DNA of 52,541 bases from Thermogemmatispora sp042408965 (GCA_042408965.1 JBHOQN010000111.1:1-52541); one strand, 5' to 3'; counted from the first letter of the stretch, positions 8,778-17,851 are shown. The notes: generated by a model from the sequence alone, not told the origin. A program made the numbers and translations.

Positions 8778-11700
8778 TCACTGATAACGCAGCGCCTCCA
8801 CAGGAGTCACACGCCCCGCCTGCCAGGCCGGCAGCAGCGCTGCCAGCAGGCAGGCCAGGAGTGCCACACCCACTATCAGGCCCAGCGATCCCCAGGGGAT
8901 CACAAAGACCAGCCCGGTCTGATAGCGCTCGAAGAAGTTCGCCGCGAAAAGATTGCGGGCCAGCACCAGGCCGAGTCCCACGCCAATCAGACTGCCGAAG
9001 AAACCTACCAGCAGCGACTCACAGAGAAAGGCTGCCTGCACCAGGCGCCGACTGCAGCCCAGGGCCCGCAACATCCCGATCTGCTGACGCCGTTCGAGCA
9101 CCGCGCGTGTTCCCGTAATCGCCAGGGCGGCAACTCCCAGCAGCAGGGCCAGACCCACAATGCCGATCATGATATCGCTGAGCAAGATACGCGGTCCGCG
9201 CACTTCCCAGACGGCATCTTCGAGGACCGTCGTCTCCAGACCATCGTCCAGAAAGGCAGAGCCGAGCTGCAGGGCCAGGGCACGCTTATCCTCTCCCGGC
9301 GCCACCTTGAAGTAGTAGGCCTGGGTCTCGGGATTGGTCGGATCAAGCGCAACGTCACCGTAGAGGGCCTGGGAAATGTAGAGGCCAAAATGGTCGCCAT
9401 TGCTGTTGTCGACAACTCCGATCACCTTCAGCTTGATAGCTGTGGCGTCCAGCACATTGCCGCTTTCCGGCGCGCGCGTCACCCAGACCGTCTGAGGCGC
9501 AAAACCGCTCTCTCCCCGAACCACTCCGCTGAGCGAGAAGGTGTAGTAGGGATCGAGGCCGGGTGGCGTGAGCGCAACGCCGGCCTGGCTCGCGGAGGGA
9601 GCCGAGGGATCATAGACGCCGGCTGGTTCGGTCAGGGCGTCGGCCGCGGCGAGGGCGCTGCTATCGATGAGGACATCCTCGGGATGCTGCTGCAACGCCT
9701 GCCAGACAGCGTTGTCGCTGTTAAAACCTCGCGCACGCGCTGTGAGATGGAGGCCATAGCCCTGCAGGAAAGCGCCGCTGATGATCTGGGCTGGATAGAG
9801 ATGCCAGGCTGGCTCTGGCGCGGCTGGCTGGATCACTCCCACCAGGGTAGTGGTACGCACTCCGATGGCTGCAAAGGCTGCGGGGGCGAGACCGCGCTGC
9901 GCCAGCAGGGCACGCACCTGCTCGTCCGGCGCGAGGCGCGTGCCGCGCCTGCCAGCGCTCCCCGCCAGCGCGAGCGGCAGCGGCCGGAAATATGGCACGG
10001 CCTGAATATCATAGCCACCAGTCTGCAGGTTGATATCGGCATAGCTCTGCTGCATGGCACTGGTGATGACCGTCATAATCGTCAGTGCAAAGACTACCAG
10101 ACTGAACATGGCCACGCTCAGCCCCAGGCGAAAGCGATAGTGAAGGGGATAGGAGGCGGCCAGGCGGGCCAGCAGATGCCAGCGAGCCCGCAGGCGCGAC
10201 AGCGCCAGCATGGGTTTGATGAAGAGATCAGCGCTGGGAATCACCGCCCAGACGACACCCAGGGTCATCATCAGGCCAGCCAGGAAGAAGACCTCAATAC
10301 TGGAGCGAAAACGCACCAGGCCCAGCGAGGCGAAGAGGTCGAACGGCGCCGCCCAGTAGCCGCACAGGGCCAGACCCGCCACCGCTGGTATCAGACGCGC
10401 ACTGACACGCCGCGCCTGCGGCTGCCGCGCGGGCGCGTAGCAGCGCTCCACCAGAGCTTTGAGCAGCAGACAGCCTCCAATGATCAGCAAGGAGAGGCCT
10501 AGCGAGAAGGGAGCCACCAGCCGCTCGCTCAGCCCATACCCGAGCAAGAGCAGACCCGCCAGCACAGCCAGGGGTCCCCGCAGCAGCAGCACCCGCGCAC
10601 CGGCGATCAGCAGCTCACCGAGAGAGGAGAGAGCCTGGCTGCCACTCCTGCCCAGAACCTGCCAGAGCCGCGCCCCCCTCTTCGCCAGGTCCGCCAGGGA
10701 AGGGAGAGGCTGCTCCGGCTCTGGCAGATTGCGCAGGGCCTCCACCACGGTCATGCGACTGACCAGCCAGGAGGCCAGCGCAAGCGAGCAGAAGGTGAAG
10801 ATCGTCCCCAGGCAGTAGGCGAGCACCAGGCTGCGTATCTGAAAGGTCAGCTTGAGCGGGAAATCAAAACGCTGCAGAACCGGCCCCAGCAGCAGGACCA
10901 GCAAGGCGCCGATGCCGAGACCGAAGAGCAGGCCAACGAAGGAGGCCAGCAGATCGTAGACCACGCCCTCGAAGAGGAAGGTCAGAATCAACTGCCCCCG
11001 CAATACACCGATGGCGCGCGCCACCCCCATCTCCACACGCCGCTCTGCAGCCAGCAGCACAAAGATCAAAAAGATCAACAGCGTTCCTATTGCAATAATA
11101 AAGAGTGTGAAGAGAGCAAAGATACGTGAGAAAATATCCTGGGCCTTCTCGGAATTCTGAATGGCCAGCTTCTTGACCTCAATCACATGAACGCTGCGCG
11201 GCAGCCAGCGCTCCAGTTGCTCCTCCACACGATCAGAGATAGCGATGCTTTCGGGACCATCGCTCCCACGGTTGGCGACAAAAATCTGCGTGATGTCATC
11301 GTGGCGTCCCTCAATGCTGCGGAAGAGCTGCAGCTGGCTGACAAGAAAAGGCACATCGCCGATCATTCCGCCGCTGGCGACGATGGCGTGCACATGCAGC
11401 GGATAGCGGCGCCCTGGCCAGCGTTGCGAATAGAGATAGAGCGTATCACCGGCATGGGCATTGAGCAGGAGCGCCAGAGAGTGATTGAGGTAGACCTCAT
11501 TGGGACCCAGAGAGCGCAGGCTCAGATGGTGCTTCCTGCTATCATCCAGGATGCCACCAAAGCCATCTTCGCTGCCTGGCAGGGCCGCCAGGGCGGTGAC
11601 GCTGGAGCGCACCTGACGGGAGGTCTCATCGGCCAGCAGCAGGTTCCGCTCGATAATGGCCGCTCCCAGCGCGGCGATGTCGGGGTCGTGGCGCACATGG

Positions 11701-12044
11701 CGCAGCAGGTTGTAGTAGATGGAGTCATCGAAGAAGCCCAGGTCGCCCGAGCCACCCTCGATGGTCTCATCGACGTTGCCGACATTGTAGGTTGCCACGC
11801 TCTGCACCGCACCCGTAATCACATCGCCGGTCGCCAGGGCGCTGGAGAAGAGCGTCGTCGAGAGCATGAGGGCGAAGATAATCAGCAGCATCTGCGCACG
11901 TCGCCGCGGCACATTGCGAAGACCGATTTTGAAGAAGAGGGCGTTGGTGAGCGCCAGCAGCACCACGAGGGCGGTGAGCGCCAGGGCTATGCCCAGCAAT
12001 ATGGCGGTGAACGTATCGAGCGAAATGCCAAAAAGCTGTGTCAT
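8778..12044 (-). CDS. ABC transporter permease with two FtsX domains (MacB/LolC-like)
   Basis: 1088-residue integral membrane protein. TM1 (about 11-33) leads into a first large outer domain (about 60-290), then a first FtsX core of three TMs around residues 300-440 with RRVEMGVARAIGVLRGQLI. Middle TMs at about 480-540 and 575-620 precede a second outer domain (about 670-940) and the closing FtsX core, whose RRQQIGMLRALGCSRRLVQAAFLCES loop is typical of the family; it ends with PAWQAGRVTPVEALRYQ. Such permeases drive lipoprotein or peptide extrusion, or mechanotransmission, with a MacB/LolD-type ATPase. No ATPase gene adjoins it in this window, which is unusual; it may be supplied elsewhere. 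The gene faces the kinase gene end to end. Confidence 0.92.
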   Translation of the reverse strand: MTQLFGISLDTFTAILLGIALALTALVVLLALTNALFFKIGLRNVPRRRAQMLLIIFALMLSTTLFSSALATGDVITGAVQSVATYNVGNVDETIEGGSGDLGFFDDSIYYNLLRHVRHDPDIAALGAAIIERNLLLADETSRQVRSSVTALAALPGSEDGFGGILDDSRKHHLSLRSLGPNEVYLNHSLALLLNAHAGDTLYLYSQRWPGRRYPLHVHAIVASGGMIGDVPFLVSQLQLFRSIEGRHDDITQIFVANRGSDGPESIAISDRVEEQLERWLPRSVHVIEVKKLAIQNSEKAQDIFSRIFALFTLFIIAIGTLLIFLIFVLLAAERRVEMGVARAIGVLRGQLILTFLFEGVVYDLLASFVGLLFGLGIGALLVLLLGPVLQRFDFPLKLTFQIRSLVLAYCLGTIFTFCSLALASWLVSRMTVVEALRNLPEPEQPLPSLADLAKRGARLWQVLGRSGSQALSSLGELLIAGARVLLLRGPLAVLAGLLLLGYGLSERLVAPFSLGLSLLIIGGCLLLKALVERCYAPARQPQARRVSARLIPAVAGLALCGYWAAPFDLFASLGLVRFRSSIEVFFLAGLMMTLGVVWAVIPSADLFIKPMLALSRLRARWHLLARLAASYPLHYRFRLGLSVAMFSLVVFALTIMTVITSAMQQSYADINLQTGGYDIQAVPYFRPLPLALAGSAGRRGTRLAPDEQVRALLAQRGLAPAAFAAIGVRTTTLVGVIQPAAPEPAWHLYPAQIISGAFLQGYGLHLTARARGFNSDNAVWQALQQHPEDVLIDSSALAAADALTEPAGVYDPSAPSASQAGVALTPPGLDPYYTFSLSGVVRGESGFAPQTVWVTRAPESGNVLDATAIKLKVIGVVDNSNGDHFGLYISQALYGDVALDPTNPETQAYYFKVAPGEDKRALALQLGSAFLDDGLETTVLEDAVWEVRGPRILLSDIMIGIVGLALLLGVAALAITGTRAVLERRQQIGMLRALGCSRRLVQAAFLCESLLVGFFGSLIGVGLGLVLARNLFAANFFERYQTGLVFVIPWGSLGLIVGVALLACLLAALLPAWQAGRVTPVEALRYQ

Positions 12045-12185
12045 GCCACCTTCTCAGGTCATTGCCAGCGCCCCCGCGCAGGGCCGGCAAGCCGGCTGGC
12101 CGGGAGATGGCCGTCCGCCGGGCGCCAGCATCTCAGCAGCATGCCTGCAGCCGCCACTCGCTGACTCGCGCACGGCCGACCCTCC

Positions 12186-12944
12186 TCACGTGAGCGCCTG
12201 ATAAAACAGATCAGCCAGGGCCACATAGCCAATCACGCTCGGATGTAACCCGTCAGCACTGATGTACTCTGGATGCTGGGCCAGATTGTAGCTCTGCGTC
12301 GAGAGGTCGACCAGCAGGACATGATGGCGGCTGACGCTGGCAGCGATGGCCGCATTGTAGGCCTGGATCTGGGTGCGCAGCCACTGCTGATCGAAGGCCC
12401 TAAAATGTGGTAGCAGCGTCAGGTCGGGCACATTGGCGAGAGCGATACGTGCGTGCGGCGCACCGGCCTGCAGGCGGGTCAACAACAGATCAAGATTATG
12501 TGCATAGGCCTCGACTGGCACGTGATCGGCAAGATCGTTCACCGCCAGCCAGATGGTGACCAGGTCGGGATGGACATCCAGCGCAATGGGCAGCTCAAGA
12601 CGAAGCGCCTGCTCCACATGAATGCCAGGAATACCAAGATTGACCAGGTGAACGGAGGGGCCAAGCCTGTGGGCCAGCTCCGTTGGCCAGTTGTCGGCGT
12701 AGGGGTCGCTGGTTCCGAAGCCAAAGGTATCGGAGGCTCCGATGGCGGCGTAGACCAGGGCCCGGTGCCTGACCACCGGGCCGGGGCCAGCGGACCCCTG
12801 CGGCGCGGCAACAGCGCAGCCGGAGAGAATGACGAGCCAGCAGCCGATCAACAGCCACAGGAGCGGGCGCAGCCGGCGCGCGCTCTTGCAGCGCAACCAC
12901 TTGCGAGAGGTCCGAAGATCGAACCCATGAGATGGTCTGCTCAT
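12186..12944 (-). CDS. SGNH/GDSL-family hydrolase lipoprotein
   Basis: 252-residue putative secreted esterase or deacylase. Lipoprotein signal: basic N-terminus, hydrophobic stretch 28-41 and lipobox ILSGC with Cys43. SGNH blocks: block I is AAIGASDTFGFG with Ser71, where the usual GDS is GAS-D; NLGIPG supplies the oxyanion Gly104; AVNDL supplies Asn137; DGLHPS supplies Asp231 and His234. All four SGNH residues are present, so activity is likely. Start choice: ATG at 12944 is preferred; a TTG two codons upstream is possible, and neither has a good ribosome site. It may be co-transcribed with the downstream permease gene 141 bp away. The substrate cannot be told from sequence. Confidence 0.87.
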   Translation of the reverse strand: MSRPSHGFDLRTSRKWLRCKSARRLRPLLWLLIGCWLVILSGCAVAAPQGSAGPGPVVRHRALVYAAIGASDTFGFGTSDPYADNWPTELAHRLGPSVHLVNLGIPGIHVEQALRLELPIALDVHPDLVTIWLAVNDLADHVPVEAYAHNLDLLLTRLQAGAPHARIALANVPDLTLLPHFRAFDQQWLRTQIQAYNAAIAASVSRHHVLLVDLSTQSYNLAQHPEYISADGLHPSVIGYVALADLFYQALT

Positions 12945-13105
12945 ATGCAAGTACGCAGTGTGTTCCCCTCATCCATGACTACCGCTCTACGAGAATCATA
13001 GCACCAGCAATAGTATCATAACATATCAATATATGGCCTGGCGTTTCATTCGGGGCGAGATGCAAGCTCCCGCCTTGAGGCATGGGGCTCACCTGACCTG
13101 GAAGC

Positions 13106-13158
13106 AGAGAAAAGCGCAGGGCCAGCGCACGGCGAGCAGGCTGTACAGCTGGCCCTGC
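13106..13158 (-). terminator. Intrinsic terminator after the pterin dehydratase gene
   Basis: Perfect 11-bp stem (13148-13158 with 13116-13126) around a 21-base loop, followed on the minus strand by GCTTTTCTCT. It lies 65 bp past the stop of the dehydratase gene. Confidence 0.75.
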
Positions 13159-13224
13159 CTGCAGTGAAGCGAGTCTAATCAAGAGGAAGCAAGGCAGCCA
13201 GGAGAGCACTACCTTGCGCAGGCC

Positions 13225-13581
13225 TTACTTACGACCCTCAGCCTGGGCAAAGGCCTCATCGGTCCTGGCAGCCATAATGAAATCGTTCTGGTGCAGCCCA
13301 CCGACGGCATGCGTCCAGAAGACGACCTTCACGCGCCCCCATTCGGTGGTCAGGACGGGGTGGTGGTCCTGCTCCTCAGCCAGAGCACCCACGCGATCGG
13401 TGAATGCCAGCGCGTGAGCAAAATTATCAAAGTCAAAGGTCTTTTCAAGACGTTTGACGCCTTCCGCCTCGACGACGTGCCAGCCCGGCACCTGCGCGAG
13501 CAGGGCCGTCACCTCAGCCTCGCTCAAGGCCGGCTCTCCACCTCGACAGGGCACGCAGCGCATCTGTGCCAGTGGTTCCAT
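13225..13581 (-). CDS. 4a-hydroxytetrahydrobiopterin dehydratase (pterin-4a-carbinolamine dehydratase)
   Basis: 118 residues, the usual family length. It dehydrates 4a-hydroxytetrahydropterin so that the pterin cofactor can be recycled; some bacterial members serve other pterin or molybdopterin roles. The diagnostic core is EEQDHHPVL (His73, His74, Pro75), then VVFWTHAVGGLHQNDFIMA with His91. Start ATG at 13581 is chosen because GGAGG lies ten bases upstream; the frame stays open further upstream but that stretch overlaps a terminator. No phenylalanine hydroxylase gene is nearby. Flanked by terminators on both sides, it forms a single-gene unit. Confidence 0.93.
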   Translation of the reverse strand: MEPLAQMRCVPCRGGEPALSEAEVTALLAQVPGWHVVEAEGVKRLEKTFDFDNFAHALAFTDRVGALAEEQDHHPVLTTEWGRVKVVFWTHAVGGLHQNDFIMAARTDEAFAQAEGRK

Positions 13582-13677
13582 TGATAGCGATCCTCCAATC
13601 ACTCTTCTCCAGACAGCAATACGCAACAGCATCTCTCTAGAGTATATGCGAGGGGCAGTCCATTCCGCCAGAGAGCC

Positions 13678-13720
13678 AAAAAAAGGCGCGCCCGACGAGG
13701 CAGTGCTCGTCCAGCGCGCC
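13678..13720 (-). terminator. Intrinsic terminator after the FlgM-like gene
   Basis: Two-part stem: GGCGCG/CGCGCC (13685-13690/13715-13720) and GACGAG/CTCGTC (13694-13699/13706-13711) with a small internal loop, followed on the minus strand by seven Ts (13684-13678). A strong rho-independent terminator 120 bp past the FlgM-like stop. Confidence 0.88.
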
Positions 13721-13840
13721 CGCCACACCCACCGGGCGCCACTCCAGCACAACAGACCGCCACCGTATTGCTCCACTCCCGGCCCACGCGCAACCCTGCA
13801 GAGCAGAGGAGCAGCCAGGCGTCAGCACTGACCCTGGTGC

Positions 13841-14224
13841 TCAGCCCTCCAGTCCAAGCAGCCTGCGAGCGAGCGCAGTGCTGTCAACTGTGTAATCGCC
13901 GCTGGCCACCCGCACACGCAGCGCCTCGACCGTTGCCGCACGCCGCTGCTCCTCAAAGCGGGCCAGAGCCGCGCCGCGCTCGGAGGCACGCGCGTCTTCC
14001 TGAGTCGCGGAGGAACGAGAGCGCAGTGGTCCACGTCGCGCGCGGCGTGTCGCCGGCGCGAGGTAGGTATCATCATCTCTGAGCCAGGGGCCAAAGGTTG
14101 TCTCCCCCCCACCTGCGAGTGGGGGCTGGGGACCCGCTCCTGCAGCCAGCGCTTGCGGAGCTGGCGCCGGCCGCGGCCCCGCCGGGCTGCGTTTCCCCCG
14201 CCCACCCGTATGTCGAATGCGCAT
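13841..14224 (-). CDS. FlgM-like anti-sigma factor domain protein
   Basis: 127 residues. The C-terminal half (about 90-127) has the FlgM signature: a helix RFEEQRRAATVEALRVRVA followed by SGDYTVDSTALARRLLG, matching the (A/S)GxYxVD...(I/L)A..L pattern of anti-sigma-28 proteins. The N-terminal 85 residues are Pro/Gly/Arg rich and probably disordered. FlgM normally binds FliA, but no flagellar gene is in this window and Ktedonobacteria are not known to be flagellated, so the partner is likely another sigma factor (inference). Start ATG 14224 is supported by GAGGAG eleven bases upstream. Expression ends at the strong terminator near 13700. Confidence 0.75.
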   Translation of the reverse strand: MRIRHTGGRGKRSPAGPRPAPAPQALAAGAGPQPPLAGGGETTFGPWLRDDDTYLAPATRRARRGPLRSRSSATQEDARASERGAALARFEEQRRAATVEALRVRVASGDYTVDSTALARRLLGLEG

Positions 14225-14425
14225 CTCGATACGAACTCCTCTCTGCGCTGCATCATCGCTGAGGGCAGCCAGGTCATCGCTCTTGATCTTGTTTTGAGAG
14301 CACGCAGAACCGCTAGCGACACCGCCGCAGCCAGGCTCTCTCATGCAGAGTGTAAGCAGAGATCGTCCTCCCGACAAGAGGTATTAGTCGCTGACTGACA
14401 GGCCCAGAAGTCCCTGATGCTGGCC

Positions 14426-15448
14426 CTACTGGCAGTAGGCAGGCAGGCTTCCGCTGAAGCGATCAGGGTGCAGCAGTTGAGCCAGGCAGCGCAGGCCATC
14501 GACCAGGCGCGGGCCTGGCCGCTGCATGAGGGCCGTGTTGAGATGATAGACATGATGCAGCCGGACAGCCGCGATCACTCCCCAGTTGGGGCGACGATAG
14601 ACCAGTTGCGGATCACCACCATAGTGTGGGTCCTCGGTCAGGATGATGTACTGCGGGTTGGCGCTGATCACGGCCTCATCAGTCACCTGAGGATAGCCCC
14701 CATTGCTGGTATCGTTATGAAAGACGTTCACCGCGCTGGCATCCTGTACCAGCTCATCGCCGAAGGTGCCACCACCAAAGACGTAGGGCTTGCCGGGCGT
14801 GCTGTCGTCGGCTTCCAGCAGCACTGTGGGGGCACTGGTGCCACGCACCGCTTGACGGATCTGGTCGATGCGTTGCTGGAGCTGGTGGACCAGGGCATCC
14901 GCGGTGCTCTGCGTGAAGGTCAGACGGCCCACGGTCTCAATCTCAGCCAGCATCAGCGCAATGGTGCTATCGCGCAGATCAACGACATGCAGACCCAGTC
15001 TGGTGAGCTCGGCGTCGTACTTCTGGGTCAGGCCCCCGGAGCTGAGGACGAGGTCGGGATGCAGAGCCACGATGCGCTCGACATTATAGTTGCCGTTGGC
15101 GTCTGAGATACGTGGCAGGGTCGTCAGTTGCGGCGGGTAGTCTGTGTAGTAGTCCACGGCGATCACCCGCTTCTGCAGATTCAGGGCCGCCAGAATCTCG
15201 CTGATGCTGGGAACCAGGGAAATAATGCGCTGCGGGGCCGTCTGGGGAAAGACGACCGGCGTTCCATAGATATCGCGGACGACCGTCGGCGTGGGGGTTG
15301 GCTGCTGTGCAGCGCCGCCGCTGGAGCCGCAGGCCGTCAGCAGGAGCAGCAGCGCCAGGGCGCCGAGGGCGTACAGCGTGGAGAGCCGCCGCGAGCGCCT
15401 GGGTAGCAACGTTTTCGGGGTTGGGACGACAGGGGTGTACATAGGCAT
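14426..15448 (-). CDS. btuF: ABC transporter substrate-binding lipoprotein, cobalamin type (BtuF-like)
   Basis: 340-residue class III periplasmic-binding fold (TroA/BtuF/FepB). Lipobox LLTAC with Cys40 anchors it on the outer face of the membrane. The mature part begins with a (PT)n linker, then VRDIYGTPVVFPQTAPQRIISLVPSISE, the conserved BtuF/FecB opening, and DLVLSSGG. The cobalamin riboswitch directly upstream makes B12 or a corrinoid the likely ligand. Start ATG at 15448 has GGAGG four bases upstream. No BtuC permease or BtuD ATPase adjoins it, so these must be encoded elsewhere. The downstream FlgM-like gene is 201 bp away. Confidence 0.88.
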   Translation of the reverse strand: MPMYTPVVPTPKTLLPRRSRRLSTLYALGALALLLLLTACGSSGGAAQQPTPTPTVVRDIYGTPVVFPQTAPQRIISLVPSISEILAALNLQKRVIAVDYYTDYPPQLTTLPRISDANGNYNVERIVALHPDLVLSSGGLTQKYDAELTRLGLHVVDLRDSTIALMLAEIETVGRLTFTQSTADALVHQLQQRIDQIRQAVRGTSAPTVLLEADDSTPGKPYVFGGGTFGDELVQDASAVNVFHNDTSNGGYPQVTDEAVISANPQYIILTEDPHYGGDPQLVYRRPNWGVIAAVRLHHVYHLNTALMQRPGPRLVDGLRCLAQLLHPDRFSGSLPAYCQ

Positions 15449-15592
15449 CGCTCCTCCACAGAACAGGATAGATTGCCCGATGTCACCTCGCGTACAGGGG
15501 AACACAATCAGGCAGCAATCGGAGCCAGGAAGAAGCGACGCTTGAGAACAACGCCTGCCCCTTTGACGCGAAGGAACATGAGCCACAGGCAT

Positions 15593-15832
15593 CAGGCAGG
15601 TCTCCTGGCTTCTGGCTCGAACGCCGCTCATTCGGCCTTCCCGTTCGCTGCTCGAACAGTGGCTTCCTTCCGCCTGCGCAGCTTGCTGTCTGGAAAGAGC
15701 GCTGCACAGGCCAGGGAGAATGAGTTGCTCGCCAGTCACAGTAGCGCGACTGCGCCGGAATCGCACCGGCTTCCCTATTCTGCCAGCAACGGCTCAGCGT
15801 TGCCAGCCACCTGATACCGCAAACAAGGTCTG
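15593..15832 (-). ncRNA. Cobalamin (AdoCbl) riboswitch
   Basis: On the minus strand the 5' part gives GCGGTATCAGGTGG, then GGGAAGCCGGTGCGATTCC, GGCGCAGTCGCGCTACTGTGA (15744-15777 region), and finally the B12 box AGCCAGGAGACCTGCC at 15595-15610, in the correct order and spacing. It lies 145 bp upstream of the BtuF-like start and should repress that gene when cobalamin is plentiful. No U-run terminator is evident after the aptamer, which points to translational control, but this is inferred. Ends are approximate. Confidence 0.95.
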
Positions 15833-15893
15833 CTTGCACAGGCAGTATATGCAAGCCGACGGCCGACTGTCAAGCCGAGGAGATCGGGGCCGG

Positions 15894-15939
15894 CCGCAGA
15901 AGAAAGAGCGCTCCGGATCGGGCAGGGTCCGGAGCGCTC
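15894..15939 (-). terminator. Intrinsic terminator after APC permease 1
   Basis: Perfect 12-bp stem GAGCGCTCCGGA / TCCGGAGCGCTC (15906-15917/15928-15939) with a 10-base loop, followed on the minus strand by TTTCTTCT. It lies 21 bp past the stop of the permease. Confidence 0.8.
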
Positions 15940-15960
15940 CACACACGTGAGAGAGCACAG

Positions 15961-17613
15961 CTACTCTGGTGGTAGCTCGCTATAGATTAAATCTAGATTG
16001 ATGCCCTGGCTGCGGCGTACCAGGCGCGCCGTCAGGTAGATGAGCAGGCCGATCACCACCAGGGCCCCCATGAAGAGCAGGCCATTGAGTGGCCCGCTGG
16101 TCGTCGTAGCAATGCCCAACTGCGGATAGGAGAGCACCACCCAGGCCAGAGCCAGCGCCACCAGGATGGAGAGCAGGCCAAAGATGGGCAAGACAGGAAG
16201 GCCGCCCAGGCGGATGTTCGCCGGCGAATTATTGAAGAGCTCGGGACGGCGGAAGGGAAAGACCACGGCCGCGACGCCCACCGTCACAATCGTCACCACG
16301 CCGGCCAGCACGCCCATCGAGAGCAGGGTGAAGAACGAGGTCGAAAGCACCGACCAGGTGAGGATCGCCAGGACAACCAGCGAGGCTGTGATAATCGCAG
16401 GAACGGGGGCATGTGTGCGCTCGCTGACCTCGGAGAGCTTCTCCGGCAAGATGCGATCGAAGGCCCAGGCGAAGATCGTGCGCACAGGCATGAACGTATT
16501 GGGGAACATCGCCGGCAGATTCCAGAAGAGGAAGCTCACAGCAATCAGGAGGGCGAAGATCGGATTATTCGCCACAATGCTCGCCATCAGGTTGTAGTAG
16601 GGCTGCACCGGCAGCGTGTAACCCGTGGTCCCCACCAGCGCGTTGATGCTGGCGACGAACTGCTCTCCGGCACTGCGATAGAGCAGCAGCACACCGATGA
16701 TCATGAAGAGAGTATCCCAGACCAGTGCGCCGATCATAATCGCCAGCTGGCGCCGCAGATTGCCCGCCGACTTCAGCTCACCTGCAATATAGACCGACCA
16801 CCAGTTCCACATCATGAAGGTCATGATAATAGCTACAACGGGCAGGGTCGAGGAGAAGGGATGCGCCCCCGTGAAGAGAAAGCCAGCCTTGCGGGCAGCG
16901 TCCTGAATGGCCTGATAGGAGTTGGCGCTGTGGGTGAAGGGCTGAGCAAAGGCGTTAAAGCGAGCGATAAAGTCAGCACGTGAGCCGATCAGCAGGGCAA
17001 TAAAGGCCAGGAACGTCCCTACACTGGCAATGATCCAGCAGACGTTCTGCAGGCGGAACGAGGCCCTGGTTCCCAGCGACATGGTGACAGCCAGAATGAC
17101 AATCAGCAGCAGACCCAGGCCGAAGGTCCACCACTGGCCGATCGCATCGCTGCCACTGACGGCATTGCCCGCATTGATCAGCGCCGCGTTGCTGGTCACA
17201 GCGCCGAAGACGGCGAGGGTCGGGCCCAGCGCCAGCACAGCGAAGGAACGCGCCCAGAAGGCCGCCCCGATCAGCGCTGAGGCTGCCGCGGAGAAGTTGC
17301 TGAATACAGCCGCCGCCGGATGCAGAATGCGGCTGATCCAGACATAGTCGCCCCCGGTGCGCGGCATGGCCGAGGCCATCATGGACATCGTGACGCAGAC
17401 AGGAATGTTGACCGCAAAGGCGATCAGCAGCGCCACCACCAGATCAGCGCCGGGAAAGGTCCCCAGCGCATAAAAGATCCCGAAGGCCAGGGTGGCTCCG
17501 ACGGGAGCAGAAAAGACCGCGTTGAAGATCATGGCGTCCAGCGCCGAGGCTTCACGCACCAGCCCCGAGGACTGCCGCACAAAGAGGGAAGTGGGCGCAG
17601 ATGGTGTTGACAT
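15961..17613 (-). CDS. APC-superfamily permease 1 (amino acid/amine transporter type)
   Basis: 550 residues with about twelve hydrophobic segments. The opening SSGLVREASALDAMIFN leads into TM1, and MPRTGGDYVWISRIL follows TM2, both APC hallmarks; the second transporter at 26157 shares GLVRExSxxDA and PR(T/S)GGDYVW(I/V)SR(I/V)L, so the two are paralogues. APC proteins usually import amino acids, amines or related solutes by proton or sodium symport. It is divergently transcribed from the DeoR regulator (238 bp between starts) and has AAGGAG eight bases before the ATG. Its setting beside sugar-type genes hints at an unusual substrate, which cannot be named. Confidence 0.9.
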   Translation of the reverse strand: MSTPSAPTSLFVRQSSGLVREASALDAMIFNAVFSAPVGATLAFGIFYALGTFPGADLVVALLIAFAVNIPVCVTMSMMASAMPRTGGDYVWISRILHPAAAVFSNFSAAASALIGAAFWARSFAVLALGPTLAVFGAVTSNAALINAGNAVSGSDAIGQWWTFGLGLLLIVILAVTMSLGTRASFRLQNVCWIIASVGTFLAFIALLIGSRADFIARFNAFAQPFTHSANSYQAIQDAARKAGFLFTGAHPFSSTLPVVAIIMTFMMWNWWSVYIAGELKSAGNLRRQLAIMIGALVWDTLFMIIGVLLLYRSAGEQFVASINALVGTTGYTLPVQPYYNLMASIVANNPIFALLIAVSFLFWNLPAMFPNTFMPVRTIFAWAFDRILPEKLSEVSERTHAPVPAIITASLVVLAILTWSVLSTSFFTLLSMGVLAGVVTIVTVGVAAVVFPFRRPELFNNSPANIRLGGLPVLPIFGLLSILVALALAWVVLSYPQLGIATTTSGPLNGLLFMGALVVIGLLIYLTARLVRRSQGINLDLIYSELPPE

Positions 17614-17747
17614 GACGTACTCCTTGATCTATCAGATACGGGCGGCTTCGCCCTCCAGAACAGACGCCAGAAGCAATGGCCGCAGATACGCCAGGTGTCA
17701 GAACAGACCGCTCACCCTCCCACTCCCCATCAGCCCGGCCTCTCAAC

Positions 17748-17776
17748 TTGACAATAAAGAGGATATTGGTTACAGT
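17748..17776 (+). promoter_or_regulatory. Likely promoter of the DeoR-type regulator
   Basis: TTGACA (17748-17753), 17-bp spacer, TACAGT (17771-17776). Downstream, TGTTCG occurs twice at an 11-bp period (17811-17816 and 17822-17827), with ACAT-containing inverted copies just upstream; DeoR-family operators are often such phased repeats. Operator role is inferred. Confidence 0.5.
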
Positions 17777-17851
17777 ATACAGCATCAAACATCGCTCGTC
17801 AACATTTTCCTGTTCGGAGTATGTTCGTTGTTGTCATCAGCGGAGAGCGAC

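Noticed and set aside
8754..10502. A 582-codon rightward frame opposite the FtsX permease
   Set aside because: Gln/His/Arg-rich composition with no motif, antisense to a convincing membrane protein; a GC-rich coding shadow.
11187..12164. A 325-codon rightward frame opposite the permease start
   Set aside because: A coding shadow; the composition is that of reversed membrane-protein codons.
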